Shown here: positions 50,246 through 62,447 of the stretch, one piece after another
How the letters are laid out: each line of letters opens with the position of its first letter
Position numbering within the stretch: position 1 is the stretch's first letter
Assembly (NCBI GenBank): GCA_032622095.1
Contig: CP136069.1
Span: 155,235,043-155,299,042 of the forward strand
DNA from: Siphonodentalium dalli
Taxonomy: Eukaryota > Mollusca > Scaphopoda > Gadilida > Siphonodentaliidae
DNA length: 64,000 nucleotides
Reading direction: 5' to 3'
Program-made: the position numbers and the translations under genes
Notes under the pieces: model-generated
The model's database searches: none
The model's input: the letters and a program-made list of their open reading frames with translations, nothing else
Told to the model about the DNA's origin: nothing

Positions 50246-52880
50246 CGTGGGCCCTATATAGGCCCCTCCCTGTTCGGCATAGACTAAATAGTTTTGGTCT
50301 GATGATTTGTCTGACACGAACGCGTGGTGAATTTTCCATTACATGTGTACGGATGAGCGCGCGTTCACTATATACCAGAAATCATGTTGCAATGTTATCA
50401 CAGTATTATAATCCGCGATATAAGACTTCACACAGTTCTGTTTACAGATCTACACAATGTATAAATGCATCCTAACACAATTTAATTCACTGTTAATGCC
50501 GTGAATCAGTTGTTTAGGTGAAATATGTCATTTACATAATGTGAGATATAATACTAGTTACGGTATATATATAGACAGACAAAATTGTCCCACGCAAATA
50601 ATTTACTTGGGAACCCTGCATGTGATGTATGGACCGGTTTGAACACAATTCTGGTACCGCATGCATGACCATGCCGTCTGTGTTGTAGCGGCAAAAATCC
50701 TTGTTGTACGAGCGTTTCTCTGAATTTACAAGAATCGCTGTAAAAATCGGCGCTGTGACAGACGTGAATATCGGTAACATATATAGACAACGGCATCGAG
50801 GCTGTATCTTCTGTTTTGACATATCCTGGCTGTTTCGCAGCGCTGTGTCGTGTATCGTGTCCAATCTCCCATATTTGATATCAACATATTATATGTCCAT
50901 GTAACATTATATGATGACACCAGGTGCGAATGAAGAGTGTAAGACTGTGCGCATGTGACAGTGAGATAGTTTCCCCTCTCGCCCTTGAAGTATCGTATGC
51001 TAATATATGTCTGTGATATTCCGTGTATGTTTTGCTATTCAATAAAAAAAAATAAAAAATAAAAAAATATAGACAACTCTCATAGAGATTGTCACCAATC
51101 TTCACTTGACGTGAATATTTGACGGGGCGGACCAATTTCTACAATGCATACTTTTCTAATTCGGCTCGCCAATATAAGTGAGAGGATATATAGTGAGGCT
51201 GGTAGAAGTCGAAGCAACGAATTATAGTCGAAACCCTCATACGATTTCTTATTAAACTATAGGCATATACACACATCACCGATTGAACATATTCCTAGGC
51301 CATACTATACATTTATTTAGCATATTATTATTTCAAACTCAGTTGTTATGTTTGGAGTCCCTCGTGGATTTGAATTATCATGTATAGACAGTGCAATTTG
51401 TCCGCCCACCGGGCCAATTTATTGGAGTCTCGGAAGTAGAGGGTCTGTATGTGGCTTATGGCCATTTATTAAGTGACATATGACATGCAACATCTTGTTG
51501 ACCAGGCCTGTACTTTCTACGACCGACTTTTATAATCAATTTGATCGTTTTCTTCTAAAACAAATCATTAGTTCGGTGCGTTCGATTACATCGTTGTGAT
51601 GTACATAGTTGACATATACATTCTCTATATATTCGACATTCGTATACTACACACGCGGACATAGTTTGCCTACAATTGTGTATCAGAACATATATATGGA
51701 GGTGGCTGGTCTCTCAGTACCGTAATCGCTTACATTATATGGCCAAAAACATTGGTTACCAACGCTGTGCTGTTTTTGTCTGTTTATGGTGTAGACGCTG
51801 CATGTGTGTGATCCCCCACCCCGGTGGCACTAGCCCGTCCTTCCGTGTTTTGTTTTTATATTAGCTTTCCCTGACAGTATAGTCACTTTACGTGATATGT
51901 TTATATGTTATTATACTTTTAATTACTGATTTACATAACTGTTTATCATGGTAAGGTCGTTGCAGATAATTTTGCTACCCCACCACATGTTCACAACATT
52001 AACAGTACAGTCGTGGTGTTGGGATGTCATAAAATTCACTGTCATCGCATACTATTTTATATCAATTCAATTCAATTTATTGGTATATCGGATCATATAC
52101 AACCCACAGGTGTCTGGCACCCATGTTTACATAACCAACCACAACCCCGCCCCATGATTATATTTATCAAAGCTTGCCGCGACAGTATAGTCGCATTTCG
52201 TGACACCTTTGTGTGTTATAATAAGTTTTATTGCCGAATTGCATACCTGCATGCTCGTAAACAGCAGTTGCTTTTCCTTAATTCAGTATTTTGGCAAGGC
52301 TATAAAACACCTGTTGAGTTGACAATTACAATGTACGTCATCAATCACATGACACGCTTACGTTTACCTACGTCATTACGTAAGTCAAAGATATCGTTTG
52401 GAATCATACCTGCTGGTGGTCCGCGGAAGGTAGGCCTAAGCCGTGTGTGATTAATTGCTGTCTGAATATGGTGCGAATTTATGTGAAGTAAACGCATGCT
52501 ATATGTATATTGTTTATATACTTCTTTATCTCAATATCCTTATGTTAAACATGTATTAACTTGGACGAGAGAATAAAGCATATGCATATATAGTATATAC
52601 TTTAATATCAGCGCGCAAGTACTTAAAAAATAATTTGCATGAGGTCGCGCTGCAGAACATTTGAATCATGTATATATTAATTTAGACACGTACCGTATAT
52701 ATAGCTAGTGTTCACACGGGAAACTATACGATCTTGAAACCTTATGGATTAAAATGTTGGCCATTTTGACAGGTATTTCATGTCTTTATGCACTTCTCTG
52801 TGTGTAATAGATTTCTTGATCTTCTCCCTGCATGGTAAATATGGTCACGTGTTATGATGTCTATATATACCACACTATTT
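50246..52880. other. Intergenic, no supported gene
   Basis: Many short ORFs without recognisable domains. The units 'gacagtatagtc(a/g)c(a)ttt' near 51872 and 52181 are a weak duplication. No RNA gene recognised. Confidence 0.4.
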
Positions 52881-52883
52881 TAC

Positions 52884-52884
<1 letters not shown>

Positions 52885-52962
<78 letters not shown>
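52885..52962. repeat. (CT)n microsatellite followed by 'tttattgagttcg'
   Basis: About 75 bases of CT repeats run into 'ctctttattgagttcgtatt'. On the minus strand this reads AATAAAGAGAGAGAG, resembling the simple-repeat 3' tails of the retrotransposons at 11259 and 44128. Confidence 0.9.
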
Positions 52963-53189
52963 ATTGAGTTCGTATTGCATATAAAACTCTTCACTCGAGA
53001 CTTCACCACCTATAGGTTACTATTTAATATGAATGGTTTGTACTATATAAAGGGAACTACTCCCCGATCAGCAGCTGACAACTTGCCCAGATAAACGAGT
53101 AGGATTACCCTCCATTTGCTTGGATCACGAATCCGCACTTGTTGGGGTTCGATCCATGACCAGCTTCGTTAGCACTAGCAGCCTATGAC

Positions 53190-54275
53190 GGACAGGGACG
53201 TGGCTAGAGTGTCTCCGTGGGGGGGGGGTGTCCACCTGTGAAATTCCAACTGTACCCCCTTGAATCGGTATCAGACCAAACACAAGTTTTGCATAATTCC
53301 GTTTGCCCCCCCCCCCCCCCCCTTGGACCTCAGTGCCCAGGCCTAATATCCTATATATTCATAAACCATGGTTCTATATTCCCGATATGAGAACATTCAG
53401 ATATTTTAACCTGAAAGATTGCATAAATCCTAACATCTAGTGGTCTAACTCCAGAGAAAATGCACACGGCTACGGGCAAGAGACCAGGACACACCGGACT
53501 GATTGATCATGGTTGTTCGGCCCGGTATGAAAAAAAATTGAAAACTATACAAGAAAATCGCAAATGGCCTCAACTGAAGTTTTCCTATAGTGTTGAAAAT
53601 GTCAAACCTCATACTCCCCCTCAGGTTGGAAAATTTTCCAACTGATGACCATTTCAGAGTACAAGTTTGACCAAATGTAGTAAGATATTGTTTTGTTAAA
53701 ATAATTAGCAGTTATGTATTGGCCACGGAGGAGGGATAATGACACACCGGGTCGACCACGGTTTGGCCTGGTGTGGGAAAATTTTGAAATCTGAACAATA
53801 AAATCGCAAAAATCTTAGCATCTAGACTAGCCTCAAGCGTTCCTAGAGTTGGAAATTTCAAACCGGACACTTAGGTCGGAAAATTTCCAACTGATGACAA
53901 TTCCAATGACAATGTTGACCAAATGTATGACAATATTGCTTTCTTAAATTAACTAGCAGTTTTTGACGGGCCACGGGGGAGGCACCAGGACACAAGCTTT
54001 CCAAGTGTTGGAAATTTACAACCTGTTACCCCCCCCCCCCCCCTAAGGTTGGAAAATTTCCAACTGATGACCATTTCAGTCCACAATTTTGACCAAAAAT
54101 AGGAAAATATGCAAATATTGGTCTAAAAACAATTAATTCCGCCCAATAAATTGTTTGAAAATAAAACTACAAGAACATTTTCAACCTATTGTTGGTGTGA
54201 AATTTCCAACTAATGTTTTGGCAGGTATGAAATTTCCAACTGTTGAAAATTTTGACCAAAGTTGGTTGCGGTGAG
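53190..54275. repeat. Dispersed repeat with reiterated 'gttggaaatttccaac' segments
   Basis: Sub-units start 'ggacgtggctagagtgtctc', 'agaccaggacaca' or 'accaggacacaagctttcca' and contain 'ggttggaaaatttccaactg' 'atgaccatttcag'. They resemble each other and 32060-32760, 50085-50245 and 60438-60505. G and C homopolymers (53220, 53308, 54030) occur within. No ORF of note. Confidence 0.82.
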
Positions 54276-54279
54276 ACCT

Positions 54280-56360
54280 ATCTGGGACTATTTCTTTATG
54301 CGGGCAAACAACTCATAGTTACGTGAAACGTCATCGCATGCCTTATAGAAGCCGATGTTAGTTTCGCGTCCCATTTGTTGATTTAAGTATGTTTTGTCGA
54401 GGTTTTGGATCATGTATAAATAGAATTTACAACTCGTCCCAAGTTTATAGCGGAATTTACAAAACTCGTCCAGTAAATTAGGCCTGGACCTCGCCAAAGG
54501 CTCTAATTTACTGGACTCGTTTTGTAAATTCCGCTATAAACTTGGGGACTCATTGTAGTTCGTTTATTTACAAAACGAATCCAGTAAAGTATGTCCAGAC
54601 CGAACCTTTGGCTATGTCCAGGCTTAACCCTTTGAACCCTGGCTCCCCACAACGATCGACACCCTGACCCTGGGCTCCCAGTGGTATTTTTTATATTGTG
54701 GCCAGTGTTTAGATGTATGGTGTTGTTTATGTTCAAGTGGTGTCACATTTCTGAAACTTTAGATGTATGTTCCACATGGACCACTGATTATTTTACGATC
54801 GGGTTACATTGCCACGTGGTCACTCCCTGGTAACGGTTGCTATGCATCTACCCGATATTGAAAGTAAAATACAATTATAGCTTTTACGGTCGTAATTCAG
54901 CCCAAGGAAATTGCATTTTGATGCAGTCAACACCCTATTGTGAAATTTGAGATACATCTGGCCAGAAGTCTGATCCTAACTTGTATTTAAGGGGTAGCAA
55001 CGGTTGCTAAGCAAATACCGCAAATGATCGAATGACACCATTGCCCTGTAAATCCAATTGTATTATGCCCCAATTTAGACATTCTTGGCATGCAAATGCT
55101 GATGGTTATGTTCAAATGGTGCTACAGGTCTGAAGTTTTACAGGTATGTTCCCATGGGCCACTGTGTAATTTTTTTTAGAACGGTATACTTTGCCACACG
55201 ATCACTCCCTGGTAACGGTTTATAATCAACTACCCGGAACTGAAAGTATAATGCAATTATAGCTTATAGCGTCGTATAATTCCGCGCTAAGAAACGGAAT
55301 TTTCTTTGCAGTCAATAACCTATTGTGAAACTGGAGATACATCAGGTCAGAAGATTGAACCTACATGTAGTTTGTATTTAACGGTATCAATGGTTGCTAA
55401 GCATATAGCCCAAGTGATCGAATGACACCACTTCCCTGTGCATTCAATGTCATTACGTCCCGTTTTAGACATCGCCTATAGGGCACGGTGATGGTCATGT
55501 TCAAATGGTGCCACGAGTCTTAAACTTTACATAATTGCTCAATAATGCACGATTTGACCACGTGTTTGTAATGTGCACGTGCAAGTAGATCGGACTAGAT
55601 GGTATTGTGACCATGCAACCCATTTCCTCAGTACTACTCTGGTGCAATGTCAAAACGTACAGCTGTATAACGCAAATTTACGTACTATGGAGATCCTTGA
55701 TGTGATTGTATCATTTCACAAAAATCCATACATTTATCATTTTATCCTATGCGCATGCGCGAAACAAATCGACTCAAATAAGAAACTGCGTGCGCCTTCC
55801 TCGCATATGACATAACACTGATTATGTATGCAATACTAATTTAAACCAAAAAGAGTGATCGAAATGGTGTCTTTCTACAATCCTGCGAACCGCGCAGCAA
55901 TGTAGAGCTTTACCCGAATCGCTTCAAATAATGTACGTTTGTTGAATTCTGCGCTGTGCGCATGCGCATGTTTTTCTACCCAACTAGTCGGCAACAAACT
56001 CATACACATGCACCCATGGCACTGCTGAAGTTCCTTGGGATCATTTACATAGATAAAAGTGTATATACCAATTGTTATAACATGTATACACATGCTACAT
56101 AGGTTTATGATGTCACTGAATGCTGCTGGCCGCTTTTGCGGCCAGTCGGGTGTATGAACGTTTTCTGGCTGGCCGCTTTTGCGGCCAGTCGGGTTCAAAG
56201 GGTTAATTTACTGGGCGAGAATCGTAAGTTTCGCTATAAACTGGGAACGAGTTCTCGCTTCTATTTATTACTTGATCTTAGATCAAATGGGACTTGAAAG
56301 TAACAGCGGCTTCTATAAGAATGACGTTGTTTGCCCGCGTAAAGAAATAGTCCCAGATAA
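54280..56360. mobile_element. Outer foldback element containing a nested TTAA element
   Basis: The left end 'tctgggactatttctttatg' 'cgggcaaac' pairs with the right end 'gtttgcccgcgtaaagaaat' 'agtcccaga' (56330-56357). Further inside, 'cccaagtttatagcggaatt' (about 54439) and its complement (about 54526) form a hairpin of nearly 50-bp arms. The right side (56209-56360) is a diverged copy of the left inner part. The TTAA element below sits within it. Confidence 0.75.
54624..56206. mobile_element. ~1.57-kb TTAA-flanked element with internal tandem copies
   Basis: The left end is TTAA + CCCTTTGAACCC (from about 54624). The right end is GGGTTCAAAGGG + TTAA (to about 56206). Inside are two ~385-bp tandem copies (about 54724-55104 and 55107-55500: 'gccac(g/a)(t/c)ggtcactccctggtaacggt', 'caatggttgctaagca'-type). 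Near the right end two 'tggccgcttttgcggcca' palindromes are seen. The TTAA target suggests piggyBac-like mobilisation. No transposase seen. Confidence 0.78.
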
Positions 56361-56811
56361 ATAGGACTCTTTGACGTATTTAATGGTGTAAATTTAATGA
56401 AATAATTTTTCAAACTAAATCAATATCAGTCACAGACACCGATTCTTATCCAGGCCTCGTCCATAGCGTATACGGAATGTAAACAAACGACAAACCGGCC
56501 GTCAAAGATCACGTTTGCGCAACAATGATATATTTGTGTACACCTGGAACTAGTTCCTGTTATACAATAACCGTTGTATATCATTATTATATAATGGATT
56601 TAATGGATGGAATAAGGGTCGGATCATGTCATAAATAACTATTACAGCATGTCACGTCAGGTTTTGCTTCATTCCAATGGTTAAGACAGAAACTTTTGAT
56701 TTTGTTTGAGCATATTAATTTTATTGTGATGACTCAATTTATAAAAACAAGAGCATGGATCACAAATAAGATAATTGATTAACATAACACGAATGGAACA
56801 ATTAAACAGAT

Positions 56812-57214
56812 TTATGCAGCAGTGTTTCCGAATAGTGACATCATTGCAAAAGGACCCAAGCTTGTAGCTCCGCCCCCGGATTGCATTAGGTTGTTCATCA
56901 TCATCATGCTAGGAATATCCATGGCAGCGCCCCCAGCTCCGCCGCTAGCTCCGCCCATCATAGAAAGTGCCATTGGGTTGGACATTAGGCTTGCCATACC
57001 TGACATCATACCAGTTCCGGTGTTGCTTGTCGTTGCCGGAAATTGAGAAAATGCGTTTTGTGGAGCGTTGACGTTGTTGGTAGTTGGTTGCCCCTGAAAC
57101 TGGGAGAGTTGCATCTGCTTAGCCTTATCCTGTTCTCGTTGTATGATGTTTCGGAGCTCAGTGACTGTCGCCATCTTCAGGAATCGTGGGTCAGCAGCTT
57201 TCTTCCACATTTGG
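56812..57214 (-). CDS. Terminal exon of the unknown secreted protein (copy B)
   Basis: Acceptor 'ctaattttcag' before 57214, stop TAA at 56814-56812, about 133 residues. The Met/Gly/Ala-rich tail contains ASLMSNPMALSMMGGASG and IPSMMMMNNLMQ. Compared with copy A it has a shorter Gln linker and an extra GGAGGA. Confidence 0.75.
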
Positions 57215-60200
57215 CTGAAAATTAGAAAGTATATACCATATATATATTTACATGTTATCGCGGTTGGTGGATTGCAACACAGTGTGTCATTGGTGGATTG
57301 CACGCGGTTGGATAGCAACACAGTGTGTCATTGGTGGACTGAAGTTTATGGTTAACTGAAATGTGAGTACAATGCGCTATTGTTGATATATAGGGTGAGG
57401 TTACTAAGTTTTGATATTTTCGAAGTTTTTCACGAAAGTTATATATAACTTTCTAAAGTCAATTTTACAGCTTTTGTCATTTTTGAACATTAGTGATGCA
57501 AACGGTCTTATTGTTTACTATACAGGAATAATCTGACAAGGAGAAAACTTTGTTGGGCCCATATTTTCTAAATTCTGTAACTTCATTGAGAGTTTCTGTC
57601 GCTAACAAAGTCCGATTACAAATATTTAGCATAGTAGAACACCTGAAGCGGACCGGGGTGTAATACCTCTTTTTTTGCGAACGATTGGTGCAACTTCTCC
57701 AACCAGTGACTGCTTGTCGGAAGTTGGAACATTACACGTATATATGGCACACATTGTGTGATACTTACGCAGTTAGTTTTCCTTTGACTGAAATGAGAAA
57801 AGATACATTATTAGTAAACTTGAAAATATTTCGCAAATGATATGAATGTTTCAGAAATACGTCTAACTTTAAATCCGGAAGAAATAATTAAAGGCACGGA
57901 TGGCATCCGCGATGGTATGCTGCTAAAATAATCACATTCGTTAAAACTGCCATAAGCAGGGGGGGGGGGGTGAAAAAAAAAATTCCGGCACGTATGCCGG
58001 GGTGGGTGGGTGGTCAAAGCCACCAACAAGCAATTTTTTCCGCAACTAAAAAAATAATTTCCTGCTTGTTTTTTAGTGTTTTGGCAATGAGTTGGGCTTC
58101 AAAACCACTTTGAATGAGAGAAATAATGTAATTCTAACTGGTAAACTGACTGCAGGCAGTTATCGTGTTGTATTTTGTTGCAAATTTTGAAATCCAAGAT
58201 GGCCGCTGGCGGCCATGTTTTTTTGGCCGAATGACTTCAAAATGACTCATTCCTATTTACATGACCATGTTAACATCCATGATAAATAGTATGCACAGAA
58301 TTTCATATACAGCTGTTTACAGTGATTTCCCCCCCGCAAATCTCTGTTTTAGTGCTAAAAGGGGGGGGGGGGTGGGTGTCAAAAAATGGTCGGAAAAAAC
58401 TGCCGAAAACGGAAAAAAATTTGGCGGTGGGGGTGGGTGGGTACAAAAAATTATCGAAAGGGAAAAAATGCCATACGTGCCTGAAATTTTTTTCCGACCC
58501 CCCCCCCTGCCATAAGCCGAAATAATATTAAAATATATACATATTTTATTTTTATACCGATCATAAATATCGTGTAAATAGTATGTTATTGTCAAGTTTG
58601 TACGCTTTGTTATGTAAACAAAAGCCAAAAATGTATCAAAACCTGGCTTTTGTTTACATAACAAAACGTACGCTATATTTATGATTGGTATACGAACAAG
58701 GTCTGTCTATATTTTAATATTCTTTATGTTTATGGCGGTGTTAACGGAAGTGACTATTTTAAAATTAAGCAATAGCCACTGCGAAGGCCATCCGTGTCTC
58801 CAAGGCGTGTTCGGAGTAATTAGATACCGATCAGATAATTGGTAACTGGAAATTCGTTTTATAATCACATTGCAACCAATCACAGACGATTTTTAACAAG
58901 CCAAACTGTGAATAGTGGCCAGTTTTGGCTACAATGGCCAATTTGAAGGTTAACCAAGAACAATTGATACAGTACACCACTATACCATCACCATCAGCAA
59001 GGTACACGTATAACTAGCATTGATACTTACACTTGGCCTCCATTAGCATTATTTGTGTCTTGATGGGGTCATATATTCCGGCACCATAAAGGAGGACAAG
59101 GTAGCTTTGGTCTGCGGCGGTCTGTTCGCCTCCCATGGACGCTGAAAAAAAACTTCGAATTGATATACGCTGGCCAGCACTAACTGCACTGTCCATTATT
59201 AGTGGGCGATTGGTGTACATTCACTCACTGAGTTAGCGTTATATATTGTTGAAGGCGTTCGTCATAGAAAATCATATGTGCCAGCATATTAACGTTACGG
59301 GCGTCTAAAATTACCCCTGGTGCGACAACCTTTAATACACAACCTTAATACTTGTTTTAAGGTATATACCCATGGCGGGGTTGTCGCACCACGAGACCTG
59401 TGTCTAAAATGCATTTTTACTAAAGAAACGACACGATGAGTAAAATGTTTCAGAAGATCCACATCTAACGGTGCAACAAACATGTGCATTCTAATGTTCG
59501 TATGGTTGATTCTTGTGAGAAAAATTCATGCTATTTACAGTTTTACTCTTCGCATGCAGCCAATGTGATACAGATACATTTATATAAGCATTTCGGCATT
59601 AGTTTTAGCACATTTTAGCTTTCTATATGTCTGCAAAAAAATGCCAGACAAATCTGCGAGTGTGTGGATGCAGTGCGGCCTTCTCGTAGAGTACAATTGA
59701 TGTGGACATGGGGAAGATGGCGGCCGGGTTGGTGACTTTATGTATGCTCAAACACGAGTTATCAAATGTGTTAATGGAGTTAAGACGATAGTTACGTATA
59801 GGAAGCGACATACGGGTGTGGCATGAAGACAAGACCGAAGAGCAACATAAATAAATAATATGATCCTACATGTACGTGACACGCAGTGGAGCAACCGCAC
59901 TTGGTGTGATTCAATATTCGAATAATTATAGGATGATAATTATGCGAAGTACCAGTACTAACAACGCTGAAGGTGTCATTGTAGTCATATTTGGTGTGTT
60001 GGGTAGCCAGCTTTACGCCAAAATGGTTGGGTAGCCAGCTTGACCATTGCTGTTTTCAGCACACATCTGATACCATCTTCTTGAACCCGATCACATTGCG
60101 CGTATGGATAATCATCATTGCTATTCCTGCCTCAAAACTGCTTTTTGTCGGCGACATAACGCTAATAATAATGTGTGTTACATAAACCAAGAAATGACGG

Positions 60201-60732
60201 CCCACAATCTCGCAACCCCCACCCATTCTGACGCAATAATACACTTTCCCATAATTGACATCTTAAAGAATGTCCCCACTATATTCAGCTTTTAATCACA
60301 CAAGTGTTCTTTGTATACCTTTGTATTATATGTATTACAGACAGGAAGCCTAACTCGTTTTGTTAATGTCAATTGATTGTTGGAAAGGGGCGTCAATAAG
60401 TTAGCACTAACTTGTGCAATCCAATTAGCTATTTTTGCATGAAATTTCCAACTGTTGAAATTGTGTACCAAAGTTGGGGGCGGGGAGAGAACACCCCCCA
60501 TGCCACCACATATCTCGTTGGTCATCATCTTGTACATCATCATTGAATATCCAGATTATGCGTTTACGTAATTTGGAATGTTTACGTAATTTGGAAAGTC
60601 ATAAGACAGGCTGATAAATACACGCAGAGTACCCATCTTCAAGCTTTTCATATATACATTTATGGAATAACTTGTAAAAATTCATGATTACTTACGGAAC
60701 TGGGCCGAGACTACGGCACATCCCACGAATAC
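56812..60732 (-). CDS. Secreted protein of unknown family, four exons (5' end missing)
   Basis: Minus-strand exons 60732-60696 (37 bp), 59141-59031 (111 bp), 57787-57769 (19 bp) and 57214-56812 (terminal). All have AG before and GT after, and phases chain without a stop (0; ends 1; ends 1; ends 2). The first carries VFVGCAVVSAQF, like the core and cleavage region of a signal peptide. The second carries SMGGEQTAADQSYLVLLYGAG. The microexon gives KGKLT. The last gives QMWKKAADPRFLKMATVTEL, a charged helix, and a Met/Gly/Ala-rich tail ending SLFGNTAA. The start codon exon lies further upstream, not identified. Low-complexity Met-rich secreted tails suggest a structural or matrix protein, but I do not recognise the family. 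Confidence 0.72.
57769..57787 (-). CDS. 19-nt microexon, copy B
   Basis: 'ctcatttcag' upstream, GTAAGTAT downstream. The sequence TCAAAGGAAAACTAACTGC is identical to copy A, and it maintains frame between the 111-bp exon and the terminal exon. Confidence 0.7.
57900..58520. repeat. Insert with inverted 'ctgccataag(c)' ends and long G/C tracts
   Basis: 'aaactgccataagcaggggg' near 57946 and 'ccccccctgccataagccga' near 58500 give a G-tract/C-tract pair. The interior has 'aatccaagatggccgctggc' and 'ggggtgggtg' repeats. It is present only in copy B of the duplication. Confidence 0.6.
58556..58682. repeat. Hairpin with 'ttgttatgtaaacaaaagcca' arms
   Basis: The arms 'tttgttatgtaaacaaaagc' 'ca' and 'tggcttttgtttacataaca' 'aa' are exact complements. 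The match extends outwards through 'gtacg' and 'tcataaatat'/'atatttatga'. About 58640-58830 also matches 45350-45550. Confidence 0.85.
59031..59141 (-). CDS. Second known exon (111 bp) of the unknown secreted protein
   Basis: Acceptor 'ttttttttcag', donor GTAAGTATCA. It completes a split Pro codon, then SMGGEQTAADQ..., DPIKTQIMLMEAK, and ends on one base of a codon finished by the microexon. No counterpart exists next to copy A. Confidence 0.75.
59142..60695 (-). other. Intron of the unknown secreted gene, repeat fragments
   Basis: It includes '(c)gatggcggccgggttgg' near 59707 and a fragment of the 'gttggaaatttccaac' repeat family at 60438-60505. A local inverted match 'cctggtgcgacaacctt' / 'ggttgtcgcaccacg' lies near 59317 and 59380. 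No other exon was recognised. Confidence 0.5.
60696..60732 (-). CDS. Signal-peptide exon (37 bp) of the unknown secreted protein
   Basis: Acceptor 'gttttatttgcag', donor GTAAGTAATC. It reads VFVGCAVVSAQF plus one base. A hydrophobic core ending VSA|QF is a plausible signal-peptidase site. Confidence 0.65.
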
Positions 60733-60885
60733 CTGCAAATAAAACAGTTCAAAATTTGTCCTTATTTTAATACAATTTACCTGGAAATTTAACATGTAAC
60801 ATCCATAACACGGTTTTTGAGACAATTAAACGGACTTCCTATTTTTTGGGGTACATGTATAACATAATCTTGAAATCTTGACATG
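60733..60885. other. Upstream flank/intron
   Basis: Should contain, or lead to, the first exon with the start codon. None identified. Confidence 0.3.
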
Positions 60886-61590
60886 TGTAGTAATACCAAA
60901 GGCATTATATGGATGTGAAATGTGGTATGTCCTGACAAACACACAAGTTCTGCCACTTACTTGAGAGAGTCTATCGTATGTGTATAAAACATAATCAATG
61001 TCTGCCTACTAGAACAAGTACAGAACTTTCACTGTCATTACTTGGGTTAACACCACTGCATGTCGAAGTAGACCGGAAAAAACTTTTATTCTTGGGAACA
61101 CTGATAAATCTTCCAAACACTCATCGCGATGCTCTAAGGGTGTTTCTGTTCAATGTTCAAGGCCACCTCCTCTATAAACGGCCCCTGTCTGGCTTTGCGA
61201 AGGAAATCTTCACAAACCTTCACGCATATGATCTCATTGATTACGTCACAATTTTCTTGATTCTGGGTTCTTTCCATCACAGAAACAATGGAAAGAAATT
61301 GTAAAATAGAAGATCAACAACTTCGGTGTGATTCGACAAATGAATTACTGAATTTCTTTCGGATGGTTAAATCCTGTCCTATGTCGATCTGGAGAGGCTG
61401 GCTACTATGCAGGGAACACCCAAAGTACAAAGCTAAAGCTCTCTATATGGCAAACATCATCTCCAGAACGACATATGACAAGAACGCATTATGCAAGCAT
61501 TGTGGGTGCCAATACTATACTCTGACCTCATGTCACACATGTACCTCCATTGCTTCTCTCCGCACATACAGAAATTAATTCTGGTATAAA
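60886..61590 (+). pseudogene. Non-LTR reverse transcriptase remnant (thumb to C-terminus)
   Basis: Plus-strand pieces: VIPKALYGCEMWYVLT (about 60888-60950), a stop, then CIKHNQCLPTRTSTELSLSL (60978 on), then, after a frame change, MSIWRGWLLCREHPKY and a C-terminal knuckle LCKHCGCQYYTLTSCHTC (about 61490-61545). PKALYGCE and the RTST...LG block are the same regions as PKGLYGSE and RTRTD...LG in the element at 12-13.8 kb, from a different lineage. Broken by stops and at least one frameshift. Confidence 0.75.
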
Positions 61591-62447
61591 ATCATAAATA
61601 TATTCGGAATTCCTACATTTTCATTCCTGGATTTACTCTCGCCGGTAGGATTCCCCACTTATGCATGTCGATGTGGAAGTCAATCTACTCTGGAACTCAT
61701 GTGTGATTAGAAACGTTTATTTATTCATTGTCTCATATTTGTGTGTGTCATTTGCTCCATCTGACCAATGCAAAAGGTCAACCGACCTTATATAAGTGAA
61801 ATTGATATAGTTTGAATGTCACTATTGTATTCATAAACATGTATATACTTGTACACATATCTCTCCTTCAAGGAGGCAATAAAACATCTCTCCCATATGC
61901 GCTGAAAAATACTTGTCATTGTCTCAACTTTTTTCCAGCTGTTTTAATTATTTCGCACAGAAGTGAAACAAAGGCTCTGTATTTGTACCGTATCAGGAAT
62001 AGACCAACACGGAACGCCCTTTTCTGTTCCATGCCGTGCATGCAAGTGACTGTTTTTGTTTGGGACCCAAATATCATGTTCAAAGCAGGGGGAGGGGTCG
62101 GAAGAAAAAAATACAGGATACAAGGACCGGGTGGATGGGTGTCCCCGAGCCCGGAATGCAGATTTTGTTCTGATGTCATGCAATTGTTTTCCAAAATCAT
62201 TTCTAAGACAAATTACAGTTTCAAAATGAAGTGAAACAGTCAGATTCATATAGTAGTGCATGCTATAGCCTTATTCAAGTGAGGGGGGCTCTATATTTTA
62301 ATTTTTTGTCAACAATTTCTCCCTTTGACAGTTGAAACCATGGGGTGGGTCCGGTTTTTGGTCGAGGAAAAAAATTGCAATGAAAACAAATCCATTCTCA
62401 TCTTTTCTCATAGTTTATCATGGCTTTTTTAACTTAGTATACATAGA
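61591..62447. other. No supported gene; G-rich repeat fragment
   Basis: 'ggggtcggaagaaaaaaata' and 'gggtggatgggtgtcc' near 62093-62145 recall the G-tract segments at 57960-58520 and the window end. Overlapping ORFs have no domains. Confidence 0.4.

Larger units (their letters stand above)
56470..59000. repeat. Segmental duplication, copy B
   Basis: Counterpart of 26225-27790 in the same orientation. An extra block at about 57900-58750 (G-tracts, 'ccataag(c)', hairpin) is absent from copy A. Confidence 0.87.

Noticed and set aside
51676-52450. ORFs of 62-145 aa
   Set aside because: Overlapping in several frames with no recognisable domain, signal peptide or splice pattern.
59014-59220. Single-exon ORF starting MYTNRPL
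   Set aside because: Only the segment 59031-59141 is bounded by consensus splice sites and phase-compatible with the neighbours; the rest is intron read-through.
61812-62261. Overlapping ORFs of 94-140 aa on both strands
   Set aside because: Mutually overlapping, with G-tract repeat translated; no domain.
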